This document shows positions 24,726 through 33,501 of a stretch of DNA of 64,000 nucleotides, one piece after another. The translations under genes and the position numbers were made by a program. Below the pieces are notes generated by a model. That model saw nothing but the letters and a program-made list of their open reading frames with translations, was not told the DNA's origin and searched no databases. Source of the stretch: JBCCGE01 sp039029455 (GTDB lineage Bacteria; Pseudomonadota; Gammaproteobacteria; Arenicellales; Poriferihabitantaceae); assembly GCA_039029455.1 (NCBI GenBank), contig JBCCGE010000001.1:62001-126000 (forward strand), in the 5' to 3' direction. Position 1 is the first letter of the stretch. Each line of letters opens with the position of its first letter.

Positions 24726-27164
24726 ATGTCAGACAAAAATCTGCCTTCCCAGGCGCGTGTGGTTATCGTAGGCGGCGGTATTATGGGGGTTGGACTGGCC
24801 TATCACCTCGGACACGAGGGCTGGGGCAGCGACACCGTTTTGCTTGAAAAAGCTGAGTTAACCAGCGGTTCAACCTGGCACGCGGCAGGTCAGATTACGC
24901 ATTCAACTTCGAGCTTCTCTCTCGGAAAGTGTGTCGACTACAACATCGGTCTGTACTCGGGGGCCCTGGAGGCAGAAACCGGCCAGGCCGTAACCTGGCA
25001 CGGATGCGGTTCCTATCGACTGGCTTATACGAACGACGAGATGGACTGGCTGCGACATACGCTGTCGGTTGGTCGATCACTGGGGTTCAACATCGAACTT
25101 GTTGGCACTGACCATATTGCGCAACATCACCCGTTCTACAATCTGCAAGGCGTGCTCGGCGCTTTGTATACCCCGGATGACGGGCACGTGGATCCGACTA
25201 ATGTGACCATGGCGATGGCTGCCGGGGCTCGTGCCAAAGGTGTGAAAATTGTCCGTCAGTGCCGGGCAACCAATATAACCCAGGTCGAAAACGGGGAATG
25301 GCTGGTGGAATCAGAACAGGGCTCGATTCGGTGTGAGCATGTGGTCAATGCCGGTGGCACCTATGCCCGACAAATGGGCGAGTGGTCCGGATTGCAGCTG
25401 CCGATGACTTCCATGACACACCACTATTTCGTCACTGAGCCTGTGCCTGAGTTTGCGGATCTCGAGACCGAACTACCGGTAATTCGCGACGATCGCAAAG
25501 TGTCAGGATACATCCGAATGGAACAGAAGCGAGGCCTGATCGGAATATACGAAAAAGAAAATCCAAATTCAGTGTGGCATGACCACTGTCCGTGGGAGTC
25601 AGAAAACGAATTGTTTGAAGCAGATTACGACCGGGTCATGCCATGGCTGGAAGAAAGTTTGAATCGAATGCCCATTTTTGCTGAGTTGGGTATTCAGCGC
25701 GAGGTGCACGGCGCGATCTCACACCCACCAGACGGTAATCCGCTGATTGGTCCGGCGCCGGGCGTGCGCAATTACTGGTGTTGTTGCGGAACCCAGATCG
25801 GCATTGGATGGGGACCTGGTCTCAGTCGTGAGCTGTCGCGCTGGATGGTTCACGGTGCCGGTGATATTTCTATGCGCGACTACGATCCACGGCGCTTTGG
25901 CAGTTACGCCACCAAAGAGTGGCAGGTCATCAAGGCTCGCGAGGACTATTGCCTTCGCCATGAAATACCCTTTCCTCACTTTAATCGACTGGCAGGTCGT
26001 CCAATCAAACCGTCGCCTATCTACGATACTCTGAAATCCAGGGGCGCGGTTTTTGAAGAAGTCTATGGATTTGAAAGACCCCGATGGTTTGCCCGCAACG
26101 GGGTTGCCCAGGAAGATCACTATTCATTCAGACGCAACGAGGTCCACGACATGGTCGGGTTTGAGGTGAAGACGGTGCGCGAAAGCGTCGGACTGATGGA
26201 CGTGACCGCGTTCACCAAGGTCGTTGTGTCCGGGCCCGATGCTTATGGTTTACTGGATAGATTGACTGCGAACCGGATGCCACAGAAAAACGGATCGATT
26301 ACTCTGACCCACATGCTGAACCGTCGTGGTCGCATTGAGCTGGAGACGACCATCGTTCGAATGGCCGACGATCGCTTTTATCTTGTTTGTGCTGCGTTCT
26401 TCGAACAGCGATTGCTCGATCACCTCAATCACGAAAAGCGGGACGAAGACGCCGATATCGTCGCGCTGTCGGCCGAGTGGTCTGCACTTTCCCTCAATGG
26501 TCCAAGGTCTCGGGAGGTGTTGTCCCGGTGCACCGACACCGCATTGGATAACGCGAACTTTCGCTGGCTTTCGGCGCAGGAGATTGACATCGCCGGCCAC
26601 TCCGTATGGGCTTTTCGGATGTCCTATGCCGGTGAGCTGGGCTGGGAACTGCACATGCCAAATGCAGCCTGTGTGGATGTGTACACAGCGCTGAGCAAAG
26701 CCGGGGAACCTTTCAACATGTGCGATTACGGTAGTTTTGCCATGAATGTGATGCGGATGGAAAAGGGCTTTAAAGGTGCCGGTGAGCTGACCAATGAAGT
26801 CACGCTGGCCGAAGCAGACGTGCTGCGTTTTGCTCGTGAAGACAAGACATATCTCGGCCTGGAAAAAACCCTGAATGCTGATCTTCCATGGGTCTGCGCA
26901 TATCTCGCTATTGAAGCCGACGGAGAGGTCGACGGCCACGGAGGTGAAGCAGTGTTTTATGACGGTAAGGTGGTGGGATCGACAGCTTCTGTTGTTTTTG
27001 GCCACAGCGTCGGCAAAATTCTTGCGTTTGCCTATATCAAACCTCATGCAGCAGACGTCGGGACTGAGCTGAATGTGATCGTGCATGGAGAATCCCGAAA
27101 AGCAACGGTGTTGTCGGAGTCGGCCTATGATCCACAAAGCCTCCTGCCCCGCGCCGACGCCTGA
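24726..27164 (+). CDS. FAD-dependent dimethylglycine/sarcosine dehydrogenase-like protein with GcvT domain
   Basis: An 812-residue flavoprotein. The N-terminal half is a DAO-type FAD domain: VVIVGGGIMGVGLAYHLG dinucleotide fold, then a SGSTWHAAGQ segment with the His that in dimethylglycine dehydrogenase binds FAD covalently. The C-terminal half (from about residue 420) is a GcvT-like folate domain with VRESVGLMDVTAFTK, SYAGELGWELH and FAMNVMRMEKGF. Such enzymes oxidise N-methyl amines and pass the methyl carbon to tetrahydrofolate. It starts an operon with MDR dehydrogenase, enolase-superfamily and aminotransferase genes, divergent from the Rieske oxygenase and RpiR genes. The precise substrate is unknown. 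Confidence 0.92.
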   Translation: MSDKNLPSQARVVIVGGGIMGVGLAYHLGHEGWGSDTVLLEKAELTSGSTWHAAGQITHSTSSFSLGKCVDYNIGLYSGALEAETGQAVTWHGCGSYRLAYTNDEMDWLRHTLSVGRSLGFNIELVGTDHIAQHHPFYNLQGVLGALYTPDDGHVDPTNVTMAMAAGARAKGVKIVRQCRATNITQVENGEWLVESEQGSIRCEHVVNAGGTYARQMGEWSGLQLPMTSMTHHYFVTEPVPEFADLETELPVIRDDRKVSGYIRMEQKRGLIGIYEKENPNSVWHDHCPWESENELFEADYDRVMPWLEESLNRMPIFAELGIQREVHGAISHPPDGNPLIGPAPGVRNYWCCCGTQIGIGWGPGLSRELSRWMVHGAGDISMRDYDPRRFGSYATKEWQVIKAREDYCLRHEIPFPHFNRLAGRPIKPSPIYDTLKSRGAVFEEVYGFERPRWFARNGVAQEDHYSFRRNEVHDMVGFEVKTVRESVGLMDVTAFTKVVVSGPDAYGLLDRLTANRMPQKNGSITLTHMLNRRGRIELETTIVRMADDRFYLVCAAFFEQRLLDHLNHEKRDEDADIVALSAEWSALSLNGPRSREVLSRCTDTALDNANFRWLSAQEIDIAGHSVWAFRMSYAGELGWELHMPNAACVDVYTALSKAGEPFNMCDYGSFAMNVMRMEKGFKGAGELTNEVTLAEADVLRFAREDKTYLGLEKTLNADLPWVCAYLAIEADGEVDGHGGEAVFYDGKVVGSTASVVFGHSVGKILAFAYIKPHAADVGTELNVIVHGESRKATVLSESAYDPQSLLPRADA

Positions 27165-27186
27165 TCTAAAACCTGAGTAGAGACTT

Positions 27187-28272
27187 ATGAAAAAAATTCC
27201 TGAAACAATGCGCGCCATGGTGACAATGGGTCATGGCGAACTTGATCAAATGGTTATGCATGAAACGTGGCCGACTCCTGTTCCGGCCGCGGGCGAGGTA
27301 CTTATCCGCGTCGGCGCCTGTGGTCTGAACAATACTGATGTCAACACTCGATCCGGTTGGTATTCAAAAACAGTCAGCGAGGGCACTACGGGTGGCGCGT
27401 TCGAGGAGGTCGGAGAGGAAGATCCAACATGGGGTGGAAACCCGATAACGTTTCCACGGATTCAGGGTGCCGATGTATGCGGCGAGATAGTGGCTGTTGG
27501 CCAGAACGTCGATGCGTCGAGAGTCGGTCAGCGTGTCATTACCGAGGGCTGGTTGCGTGACCCTGAGGATCCACTCAACAAGGATAAAACGGGCTATTTT
27601 GGCTCCGAAAGAGACGGTGGCTTTGCGGAGTACACCACCACACTCGATGTCAATGCGTTGGAAGTAAAGTCCGATCTGACAGACGCAGAGCTGGCGACAT
27701 TTTCCTGCTCTTACTCAACCGCAGAAGGCATGCTGACCCGAATCGAGCTGAGTAGCCGCGATACGGTTCTGATACCCGGCGCCTCCGGCGGAGTGGGTAG
27801 CGCACTGGTTCAGCTTGCCAAACGACGAGGTGCACGGGTGATCGGGCTGGCTTCGGAGAGCAAGCATGATGATGTGCGTGAGCTGGGCGCTGATTTTTTA
27901 TTGCCGAGGTCGCCGGAAAACCTGGCCGCAAAACTTGCAGGCGAAAAAGTCACTGTTGTTGCGGATGTCGTCGGCGGTGCCTACTGGCCCAATGTGATCG
28001 AAACTCTGGAGCGGGGTGGGCGCTATGTTTGCTCGGGAGCCATTGCCGGTCCCATTGTCGAGTTTGACCTGAGAACATTTTATCTTCGAGACCTGATCCT
28101 TGCCGGTTCTACCGTCATTGACGCGCAGGTGATGCACAATCTGGTTCGGTACATCGAAGAAGGGTCGGTCAAACCCGTCCTGGCAGCGACTTACCCACTG
28201 GAACAGTTGCACGAGGCGCAGGCGGCATTTATTGAGAAGAAACACACCGGCAATATCGTCGTCTGTCCGTGA
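27187..28272 (+). CDS. Medium-chain (MDR) alcohol dehydrogenase-like oxidoreductase
   Basis: A 361-residue MDR enzyme with the GroES-like N-terminal domain (VLIRVGACGLNNTDVNTRSGWY) and a Rossmann domain with IPGASGGVGSALVQLAKRRGA near 195-215. Of the classical zinc ligands, the first Cys is replaced (GACGLNNTD), and the structural four-Cys lobe is missing, so it is probably a zinc-independent quinone-oxidoreductase-like member. It lies 22 bases after the flavoprotein gene and overlaps the next gene by 4 bases (GTGA), so it belongs to the same operon. A role in oxidising an intermediate of the amine pathway is inferred. Confidence 0.88.
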   Translation: MKKIPETMRAMVTMGHGELDQMVMHETWPTPVPAAGEVLIRVGACGLNNTDVNTRSGWYSKTVSEGTTGGAFEEVGEEDPTWGGNPITFPRIQGADVCGEIVAVGQNVDASRVGQRVITEGWLRDPEDPLNKDKTGYFGSERDGGFAEYTTTLDVNALEVKSDLTDAELATFSCSYSTAEGMLTRIELSSRDTVLIPGASGGVGSALVQLAKRRGARVIGLASESKHDDVRELGADFLLPRSPENLAAKLAGEKVTVVADVVGGAYWPNVIETLERGGRYVCSGAIAGPIVEFDLRTFYLRDLILAGSTVIDAQVMHNLVRYIEEGSVKPVLAATYPLEQLHEAQAAFIEKKHTGNIVVCP

Positions 28273-29384
28273 AGATCACCCGGATTCGTGTCTACCAGAC
28301 CGACCTGCCGTACGTAGGTGGCGCCTATGTTTGGGGCGCGGGTAATGCAATTGAGGTAGCGCGGGCATCGGTTGTCGTCATCGATACTGACTCAGGTCTT
28401 CAGGGATGCGGCGAATTCACGCCATGTGGCGAAAATTACATGGTCGCTCATTCTGAGGGTGTGCCGGCTCTGGCAAGACTGGTGGCACCGCATCTGATCG
28501 GAGAAGATCCTCGTCAGGTGTATCGGATCGAGCGACTCATGGATCACAAGGTGCAGGGACACGGTTACGCAAAGGCACCGTTTGACGCCGCTTGCTGGGA
28601 TATTCTGGGAAAAACTTCGGATCAGCCGGTGTGGATGATGCTGGGCGGAAAACTCACCCACGGTGCACCAATGTATCGGGTGGCACCGCAAAAGGCGACC
28701 GACGAAACCATCGAAGAAATGAGTCGATACCGGGAACAGGGATATCGGCAGTTTCAAATCAAAGTCGGTGCAGACTGGAGCGCAGATGTCGACCGCATCA
28801 GAGATACGGTAGCCCTGCTGCAGTCGGGTGAAAAAGCAATGGCCGACGCCAATCAGGGCTGGCGGGTAGATAACGCTATTCGGGTAGCACGGTCAACACG
28901 GGATCTGGATTTCATCCTTGAGCAGCCCTGCCAGACCTATGAGGAATGTCAGCAGGTTCGACGCGTGGCCGAGCAGCCGATGAAGCTCGATGAATGTATT
29001 ACCGGAATTCTCGCTGCTCAGCGCGTGGTTGCCGATCGCGGCGCTGAAATCTGCTGCCTGAAAATTTCCAACCTTGGCGGTCTCTCGAAGGCTCGCCGAG
29101 TCCGCGATTATCTGGTCGAAAATCGCATACCGGTGGTGAGTGAGGATACCTGGGGAGGAGAAATCACGACCTCAGTCGTCGCCCACTTTGCTGCATCGAC
29201 ACCTCAAGAGTATCTCCAGAATACGACTGACCTTATGAACTACAACACGCGCTCAACCGGTGTTGGCGGACCGATCGTAAACAACGGCAAACTGTTCGCC
29301 ACTGACACGCCGGGACTTGGTGTCGTGCCCGACTTTGAAAGCCTGGGAGATCCGGTGCTCTCATTTGGAACAATCGATGAATAA
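28269..29384 (+). CDS. Enolase superfamily racemase/epimerase, HpbD-like (mandelate racemase group)
   Basis: A 371-residue member with the family capping domain and barrel. The two catalytic lysines of the 1,1-proton-transfer subgroup are in place: Lys165 (FQIKVG) and Lys265 (CLKISNLGG). Metal ligand Asp193 (ADANQG) is followed by a Glu in FILEQPC and an Asp/Glu pair in KLDEC. An SEDTWGGEI segment matches the Trp-bearing loop of hydroxyproline betaine 2-epimerase (HpbD) and related betaine racemases, judged from remembered sequence. With the Rieske oxygenase and the demethylating flavoprotein this points to a cyclic or linear betaine substrate. It overlaps the aminotransferase start by 8 bases. 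Confidence 0.85.
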   Translation: MKITRIRVYQTDLPYVGGAYVWGAGNAIEVARASVVVIDTDSGLQGCGEFTPCGENYMVAHSEGVPALARLVAPHLIGEDPRQVYRIERLMDHKVQGHGYAKAPFDAACWDILGKTSDQPVWMMLGGKLTHGAPMYRVAPQKATDETIEEMSRYREQGYRQFQIKVGADWSADVDRIRDTVALLQSGEKAMADANQGWRVDNAIRVARSTRDLDFILEQPCQTYEECQQVRRVAEQPMKLDECITGILAAQRVVADRGAEICCLKISNLGGLSKARRVRDYLVENRIPVVSEDTWGGEITTSVVAHFAASTPQEYLQNTTDLMNYNTRSTGVGGPIVNNGKLFATDTPGLGVVPDFESLGDPVLSFGTIDE

Positions 29385-30657
29385 AATCCGAACTCAGCAG
29401 GAGTGGGTAGAGCGTGCTCGACAGGTGCTGCCCGCGGGCGGCTTTGGGAATTTCGATCCGGGAAGTATTATTGCCCGGGGACAGGGCAGTCACGTCTGGG
29501 ATGAAGACGGTAGCGAATACATCGACTACCTGATTGGTTCCGGACCGATGCTTCTGGGTCATGGACATCCGGAAGTTCTTGAATCCGTTCTCGAGCAGTT
29601 GCCTCAGGGCATGACGTTTTTTGCCAACAATGCAAAAGGAATTGAGCTTGCGGAGGCAATTTGCGATGCGGTTCCGTGTTGTGAAATGGTTCGCTATGTT
29701 GCGTCGGGAGGGGAGGCGGATATGTACGCCATTCGTCTTGCCCGCGCGTATACCGGACGCAGCAAGCTGATCAAATTTGAAGGCGGCTACCACGGCATGA
29801 GCGCCGAGGCACAAATGAGTCTGGCGCCGTCGACTGAAGTGGATTTTCCACAGGCTGTTCCGGACAGCGCTGGGATACCGCAGGGCGTCGGTGATCAGAT
29901 GCTGATCGCGCCGTTTAATGACTTGTCCGCAGTAGAGGCTCTTCTAACTGAACACCGAGATGTGGCGGCGATTATTGCAGAGCCGTTGCAGCGCATCATC
30001 CCGGCAAAACCGGGCTTCCTGGCGGGTTTGCGAGATCTGTGCAACCAGCATCATGTGCTTTTGATTTTCGATGAAATTGTCACCGGTTTCAGGCTGGCAT
30101 ACGGCGGTGCTCAGGAGCGTTACGGTGTTGTGCCTGATATCTGCACTTTGGGCAAGATTATCGGAGGAGGGTTTGCTCTGGCTGCCGTGGGCGCGAGTGC
30201 CGAAATTATGCAGCATTTTGACAAGACTCGGGTTGGTGGCGAAAACTGGTTGATGCAGCTGGGTACACTATCGGGTAACCCGGTAGCGTCGGCCGCGGGA
30301 CTGAAAACGATGGAAATTCTCAGGCGCGACAACGCTTACGAAAAATTGCATGCGAACGGGGCGGCGTTGCAGAAGATGCAGATCGATGCCTTAACCGACG
30401 TTGGCGTTGCGCACCGGATTTGCGGTGACCCGTCTTTGTTCGATGTTCTCTTTACTGACGAAGACTGTGTCGATTACCGCAGTGCAAAGCACCAGATTCC
30501 CGAACGGGGAATCGTTTACAACCGGATTCTTCGAGAAAACGGCGTCTTTAAATCACCAGCGAAGGTCTACCCCTCACTCGCCCTTACCGACGAGGATCTT
30601 GCCCGGACAAAAGCGGCCGTGATTCGCGCCGCAGAGGCTGTCGCGAACGTGTCATAG
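29377..30657 (+). CDS. Class III PLP aminotransferase, glutamate-1-semialdehyde aminomutase-like
   Basis: I start at the ATG at 29377, overlapping the upstream stop, because the translation begins in the family N-terminus (QEWVERARQVLPAGGFGNF); the longer frame back to 29317 is inside the upstream gene. The 426-residue protein has GGEADMYAIRLARAYTGR for the PLP phosphate, LLIFDEIVTGFR with the PLP-binding Asp, and the Schiff-base Lys260 in LGKIIGGGF. The group includes HemL-like aminotransferases and aminomutases with diverse substrates. As the last gene of the operon it may remove the amino group of the demethylated product. It is unlikely to be the haem-pathway enzyme. Confidence 0.9.
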   Translation: MNKIRTQQEWVERARQVLPAGGFGNFDPGSIIARGQGSHVWDEDGSEYIDYLIGSGPMLLGHGHPEVLESVLEQLPQGMTFFANNAKGIELAEAICDAVPCCEMVRYVASGGEADMYAIRLARAYTGRSKLIKFEGGYHGMSAEAQMSLAPSTEVDFPQAVPDSAGIPQGVGDQMLIAPFNDLSAVEALLTEHRDVAAIIAEPLQRIIPAKPGFLAGLRDLCNQHHVLLIFDEIVTGFRLAYGGAQERYGVVPDICTLGKIIGGGFALAAVGASAEIMQHFDKTRVGGENWLMQLGTLSGNPVASAAGLKTMEILRRDNAYEKLHANGAALQKMQIDALTDVGVAHRICGDPSLFDVLFTDEDCVDYRSAKHQIPERGIVYNRILRENGVFKSPAKVYPSLALTDEDLARTKAAVIRAAEAVANVS

Positions 30658-30727
30658 CGACGGCAATTCTGCCGCCCGCAACAAAATAGTTAGTGTGTCG
30701 GTTTGCTACCGCCGTCCCACAGCCCCC

Positions 30728-30845
30728 CGTCATTTCGAGCCGAAGGCGCGGAAATCTCGAGAAGCAGACGGGGTCTCTATCTTTGCAAATCATCCGGACA
30801 GCATTGCCGCTTTGCGATGCTCTTCGCAATGATGCAGCGGAGAGT
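30728..30845. repeat. Intergenic dispersed repeat with inverted-style ends
   Basis: The stretch opens with CCGTCATTTCGAGCCGAAGG and GGAAATCTCGAG. On the other strand its far end reads CATTGCGAAGAGCATCGCAA. Both ends match the widespread intergenic repeat type (GTCATTnCGAGnnGAAGnG ... GAATCTC and its partner) that folds as an RNA or DNA hairpin and is scattered in many bacterial genomes. It carries no gene. It lies just after the aminotransferase and may act as a terminator or a REP-like element. Copies elsewhere in the genome would confirm it. Confidence 0.55.
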
Positions 30846-30955
30846 TTTTTGGGGTTGCAGTATTCTCTGAATACTTAAAAAGTCTTTTTCTGTTGCAGAG
30901 TGAGACCGGCTCAAATCGTGTAGAATCGCGCGCTCAGAATCCATCCGACTCCACA

Positions 30956-31342
30956 ATGTTTTTGGTTCAGCGTCTGGCAGAGGAAAAAATCAAATCTGCA
31001 ATAGACAGGGGAGAGATGGATGGTCTTCCCGGACAAGGGAAGCCCCTTAAGCTGGACGACAATTCGTGTGTGCCGCCGGAATTACGGGCGGGGTTTCGAG
31101 TATTAAAAAATGCCGGCTACATCCCGGCCGAATTGCAGGTAAGACGCGAAATCGAAGATGCGGAATCTCTGCTTCTTCATGTTGAGTCTGAATCGGATGC
31201 TCGGCGTATTGTTCAGAAAATCAGTCTGCTGAAATCTCGACTGTCGACAACAGGCCGCGAGTCCAGCCTTGCTCTGCAGGATCACGAATATCGGCAAAAA
31301 CTGTTCCGAAAGCTTGAGTCAAGAGAACCAGGTTCAGCATAG
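30956..31342 (+). CDS. DUF1992 (DnaJ homologue C-like) family protein
   Basis: A 128-residue protein beginning MFLVQRLAEEKIKSAI, followed by the family's hallmark DGLPGQGKPLKLDD and a VPPELRAGFRVLKNAGYIPAEL motif. The longer frame from 30893 has a poorly conserved head, so I use the ATG at 30956. The rest is helical and charged, ending in a coiled-coil-like segment. The family includes the E. coli YhdN-type proteins and eukaryotic DNAJC28; function is unclear, and no J-domain is visible. It has no operon partners: it is preceded by a repeat and followed by the mrp operon. Confidence 0.88.
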   Translation: MFLVQRLAEEKIKSAIDRGEMDGLPGQGKPLKLDDNSCVPPELRAGFRVLKNAGYIPAELQVRREIEDAESLLLHVESESDARRIVQKISLLKSRLSTTGRESSLALQDHEYRQKLFRKLESREPGSA

Positions 31343-31429
31343 GGCAAATCCACAATGCGTGTGTCACGATTTGAAGAGAAGCGTTCTGCGTTCTACAATT
31401 AATTTTTTGAATCTGTCGCCTTCTATTTT

Positions 31430-31930
31430 ATGTATCTTGGTCTGCTCACCCTGTCCCTGACTGTATTCTGGCTTGTTCTCTCCGGTTACTGGGACAATCC
31501 GTTGATACTTGGACTTGGCGTCGTTTCTATCGGCTTATGTGTCTGGATTGCAGTCAGGATACGACGACACTACAGACTTTATTCAGCACTCCCGATTCTG
31601 ACCCAGATGCCGGCCTATACGGCCTGGCTTGCAATGGAAATTGTGAAGTCAAATCTTATGGTGATCAAGCATATCTGGTTCTCTGACTCACACCCCATTA
31701 CCCCAACGGTGAGACGGATCCGGATGCTGCAGAAAACGCCTCTCGGTCAGACCATATTCGCCAATTCCATCACCCTGACGCCTGGCACAGTGTCGTTTCG
31801 TATCGACGGCGATCACGTCGTGGTTCATGGCGTGATGCAGGACGCTGTCGATGATCTGCAGGACGGTGATATGAATCAGCGAGTTGCTCGACTGGAAGGC
31901 AAGGCGCTGGAAAGACTGGAGGCAAGATGA
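31430..31930 (+). CDS. mrpE: Mrp-type Na+/H+ antiporter subunit E
   Basis: A 166-residue membrane protein with two or three N-terminal transmembrane segments and a soluble tail with the family motif TLTPGTVSFRIDGDHVVVHG. MrpE supports assembly of the multisubunit cation/proton antiporter. It opens an operon of nine tightly spaced genes with 4-base overlaps (ATGA at 31927). Such complexes exchange Na+ or K+ for protons and are common in marine bacteria that must keep low internal sodium. Confidence 0.92.
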   Translation: MYLGLLTLSLTVFWLVLSGYWDNPLILGLGVVSIGLCVWIAVRIRRHYRLYSALPILTQMPAYTAWLAMEIVKSNLMVIKHIWFSDSHPITPTVRRIRMLQKTPLGQTIFANSITLTPGTVSFRIDGDHVVVHGVMQDAVDDLQDGDMNQRVARLEGKALERLEAR

Positions 31931-32202
31931 TTTTCGCCATCGCCGCGTGTGCGCTTCTGGTCGTAATGCTGCTCGCTCTGGTGCGGGCTTTTTCTGGTCC
32001 GAAGATTTACGACCGGGTTCTGGCGGTAAACATGTTCGGCACCAAGACCGTTTTACTGATTGCGGTTTATGGATTCCTTACGGAGCGTCCGGAGTTTCTC
32101 GATTTGTCGATCTTCTATGCCCTGATCAATTTTGTTGGCGTCATCGCAGTACTCAACTTTGTTGAGAGACTGGACGATACCGACGAAATAGAGGAGCGCT
32201 AG
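31927..32202 (+). CDS. mrpF: Mrp-type Na+/H+ antiporter subunit F
   Basis: A 91-residue protein with three transmembrane segments, opening directly in the membrane. The conserved KIYDRVLAVNMFGTKTVLLIAVYGF and FYALINFVGVIAVLNF segments are typical MrpF. It overlaps mrpE by 4 bases and is followed after one base by mrpG, as in most mrp operons. Confidence 0.93.
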   Translation: MIFAIAACALLVVMLLALVRAFSGPKIYDRVLAVNMFGTKTVLLIAVYGFLTERPEFLDLSIFYALINFVGVIAVLNFVERLDDTDEIEER

Positions 32203-32203
32203 A

Positions 32204-32530
32204 ATGGTACTGGACGCGCTGACGTGGTTTTTCCTGCTGACTGGATCATTTTTAGGTATTACCGGCGCATGGGGAATTATTAAATTTCCCGATTTTTACT
32301 CTCGCGTCCATGCTGCAAGTATCACCGACACTCTCTGTGCTTCGTGTTTCGTGCTCGGGTTGATCTGCCAAAGTGGCTTCAGTCTGGTTTCGGTCAAACT
32401 CATACTGGTGCTTCTGCTGTTATTGATAACAGGTCCTGCAGCAGCCCATGCTCTGGTTAAGGCTGCACATACTGCGGGTCTGAGAGCCCTTACCGGCAAA
32501 ATTACTCCCTCGATTCGGAGGCAAAAATAG
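32204..32530 (+). CDS. mrpG: Mrp-type Na+/H+ antiporter subunit G
   Basis: A 108-residue protein with three membrane segments and the MrpG signature GAWGIIKFPDFYSRVHAASITDTL. The C-terminus ends in a basic tail. Its stop (TAG at 32528-32530) touches the likely ancestral start of the following gene, which would have formed an overlap of the kind seen at other junctions in this operon. Confidence 0.93.
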   Translation: MVLDALTWFFLLTGSFLGITGAWGIIKFPDFYSRVHAASITDTLCASCFVLGLICQSGFSLVSVKLILVLLLLLITGPAAAHALVKAAHTAGLRALTGKITPSIRRQK

Positions 32531-32550
32531 AACTCCTCATCAACATCGCA

Positions 32551-33501
32551 TTGCTGACAATGCTGGGAATGACCGCAATCGCGGTTGTCCGGCTGCATCG
32601 GTTGTTCGGTGTCGTCATCCTGTTCAGTATTTACAGCTTGTTAAGTGCCTCGATATTCGTTGCGCTTGATGCCGTTGACGTCGCGTTTACGGAGGCTGCC
32701 GTGGGTGCCGGGATTTCTACCGTGTTGATGCTTGCAACGCTGGTAAAAACAGGGCGAATCGAAAAACGGTCCGGGCGTCATCCTTTGCTGCCGCTTGTTG
32801 TGGTGTTAATTACCGGTGCCGCCCTGATCTGGGGTACGCAGGATTTACCCGGATTTGGTGATCCGCTGAATCCGGTCCATCAACATGTTGCAGATCGTTA
32901 TATTGAGCAGTCGCCCATCGAGATTGGAATTCCAAACATGGTGACTTCGGTACTGGCGAGCTATCGCGGCTACGACACCATGGGTGAGGTTGTCGTGGTG
33001 TTCACCGCACTGGTTGGAGTTTTATCGTTGTTGGGTTTTTCCGGATCACGCGGAGAAAAATCTACGGCCCGCGGGCCAAATCAACCCACACCAGTGCTGC
33101 AGGTGATGGCCATTCCGCTGGTACCGTTTATTTTGCTGTTTGCGCTGTATGTGCAGTTCCATGGCGACTTTGGGCCAGGCGGTGGTTTTCAGGCGGGTGT
33201 GATTTTTGCGGTTGGAATAATACTGTACACCCTGACATTCGGACTCGACGAAGCGCTGGCGCTGATACCGGTCTCGGTGGTGAGAATAATTGCTGCTCTC
33301 GGTGTGCTGGTTTATGCGGGAACAGGTGTCGTCTCAATGTTGTCCGGTGGTGCATTCCTCGACTACAGTGTGCTCGCGAAGAGCGCGACCGACGGTCAGC
33401 ATTACGGCATTCTGATAATCGAGTTAGGCGTTGGACTTACTGTGGCCGCCGTCATGATTTTGATCTTCTTCTCGTTTTACGACAAGGCATTCAGGAAGTG
33501 A
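32551..33501 (+). CDS. mrpB: Mrp antiporter subunit B fused to the MrpA C-terminal (MbhD/DUF4040, MbhE) part
   Basis: A 316-residue membrane protein. Its N-terminal part (VDVAFTEAAVGAGISTVLMLATLVKTGR) is the DUF4040/MbhD region, with an MbhE-like segment, both of which are at the C-terminus of MrpA in Bacillus. Its C-terminal part is the MrpB domain (FHGDFGPGGGFQAGVIFAVG). The conserved N-terminus ELLINIALL lies upstream of the only legal starts: TTG at 32551 or ATG at 32560. The codon just before that Glu is ATA (32527), in-frame with no ATG/GTG/TTG between it and the upstream stop. The true start may thus be a non-standard AUA, or the protein is slightly shortened. It overlaps mrpC by 4 bases. 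Confidence 0.87.
   Translation: MLTMLGMTAIAVVRLHRLFGVVILFSIYSLLSASIFVALDAVDVAFTEAAVGAGISTVLMLATLVKTGRIEKRSGRHPLLPLVVVLITGAALIWGTQDLPGFGDPLNPVHQHVADRYIEQSPIEIGIPNMVTSVLASYRGYDTMGEVVVVFTALVGVLSLLGFSGSRGEKSTARGPNQPTPVLQVMAIPLVPFILLFALYVQFHGDFGPGGGFQAGVIFAVGIILYTLTFGLDEALALIPVSVVRIIAALGVLVYAGTGVVSMLSGGAFLDYSVLAKSATDGQHYGILIIELGVGLTVAAVMILIFFSFYDKAFRK

Noticed and set aside
26250..27218. 322-residue minus-strand frame under the flavoprotein gene
   Set aside because: It lies wholly opposite a strongly supported gene; the translation is Cys/His-rich without a recognisable domain, as expected of an antisense shadow.
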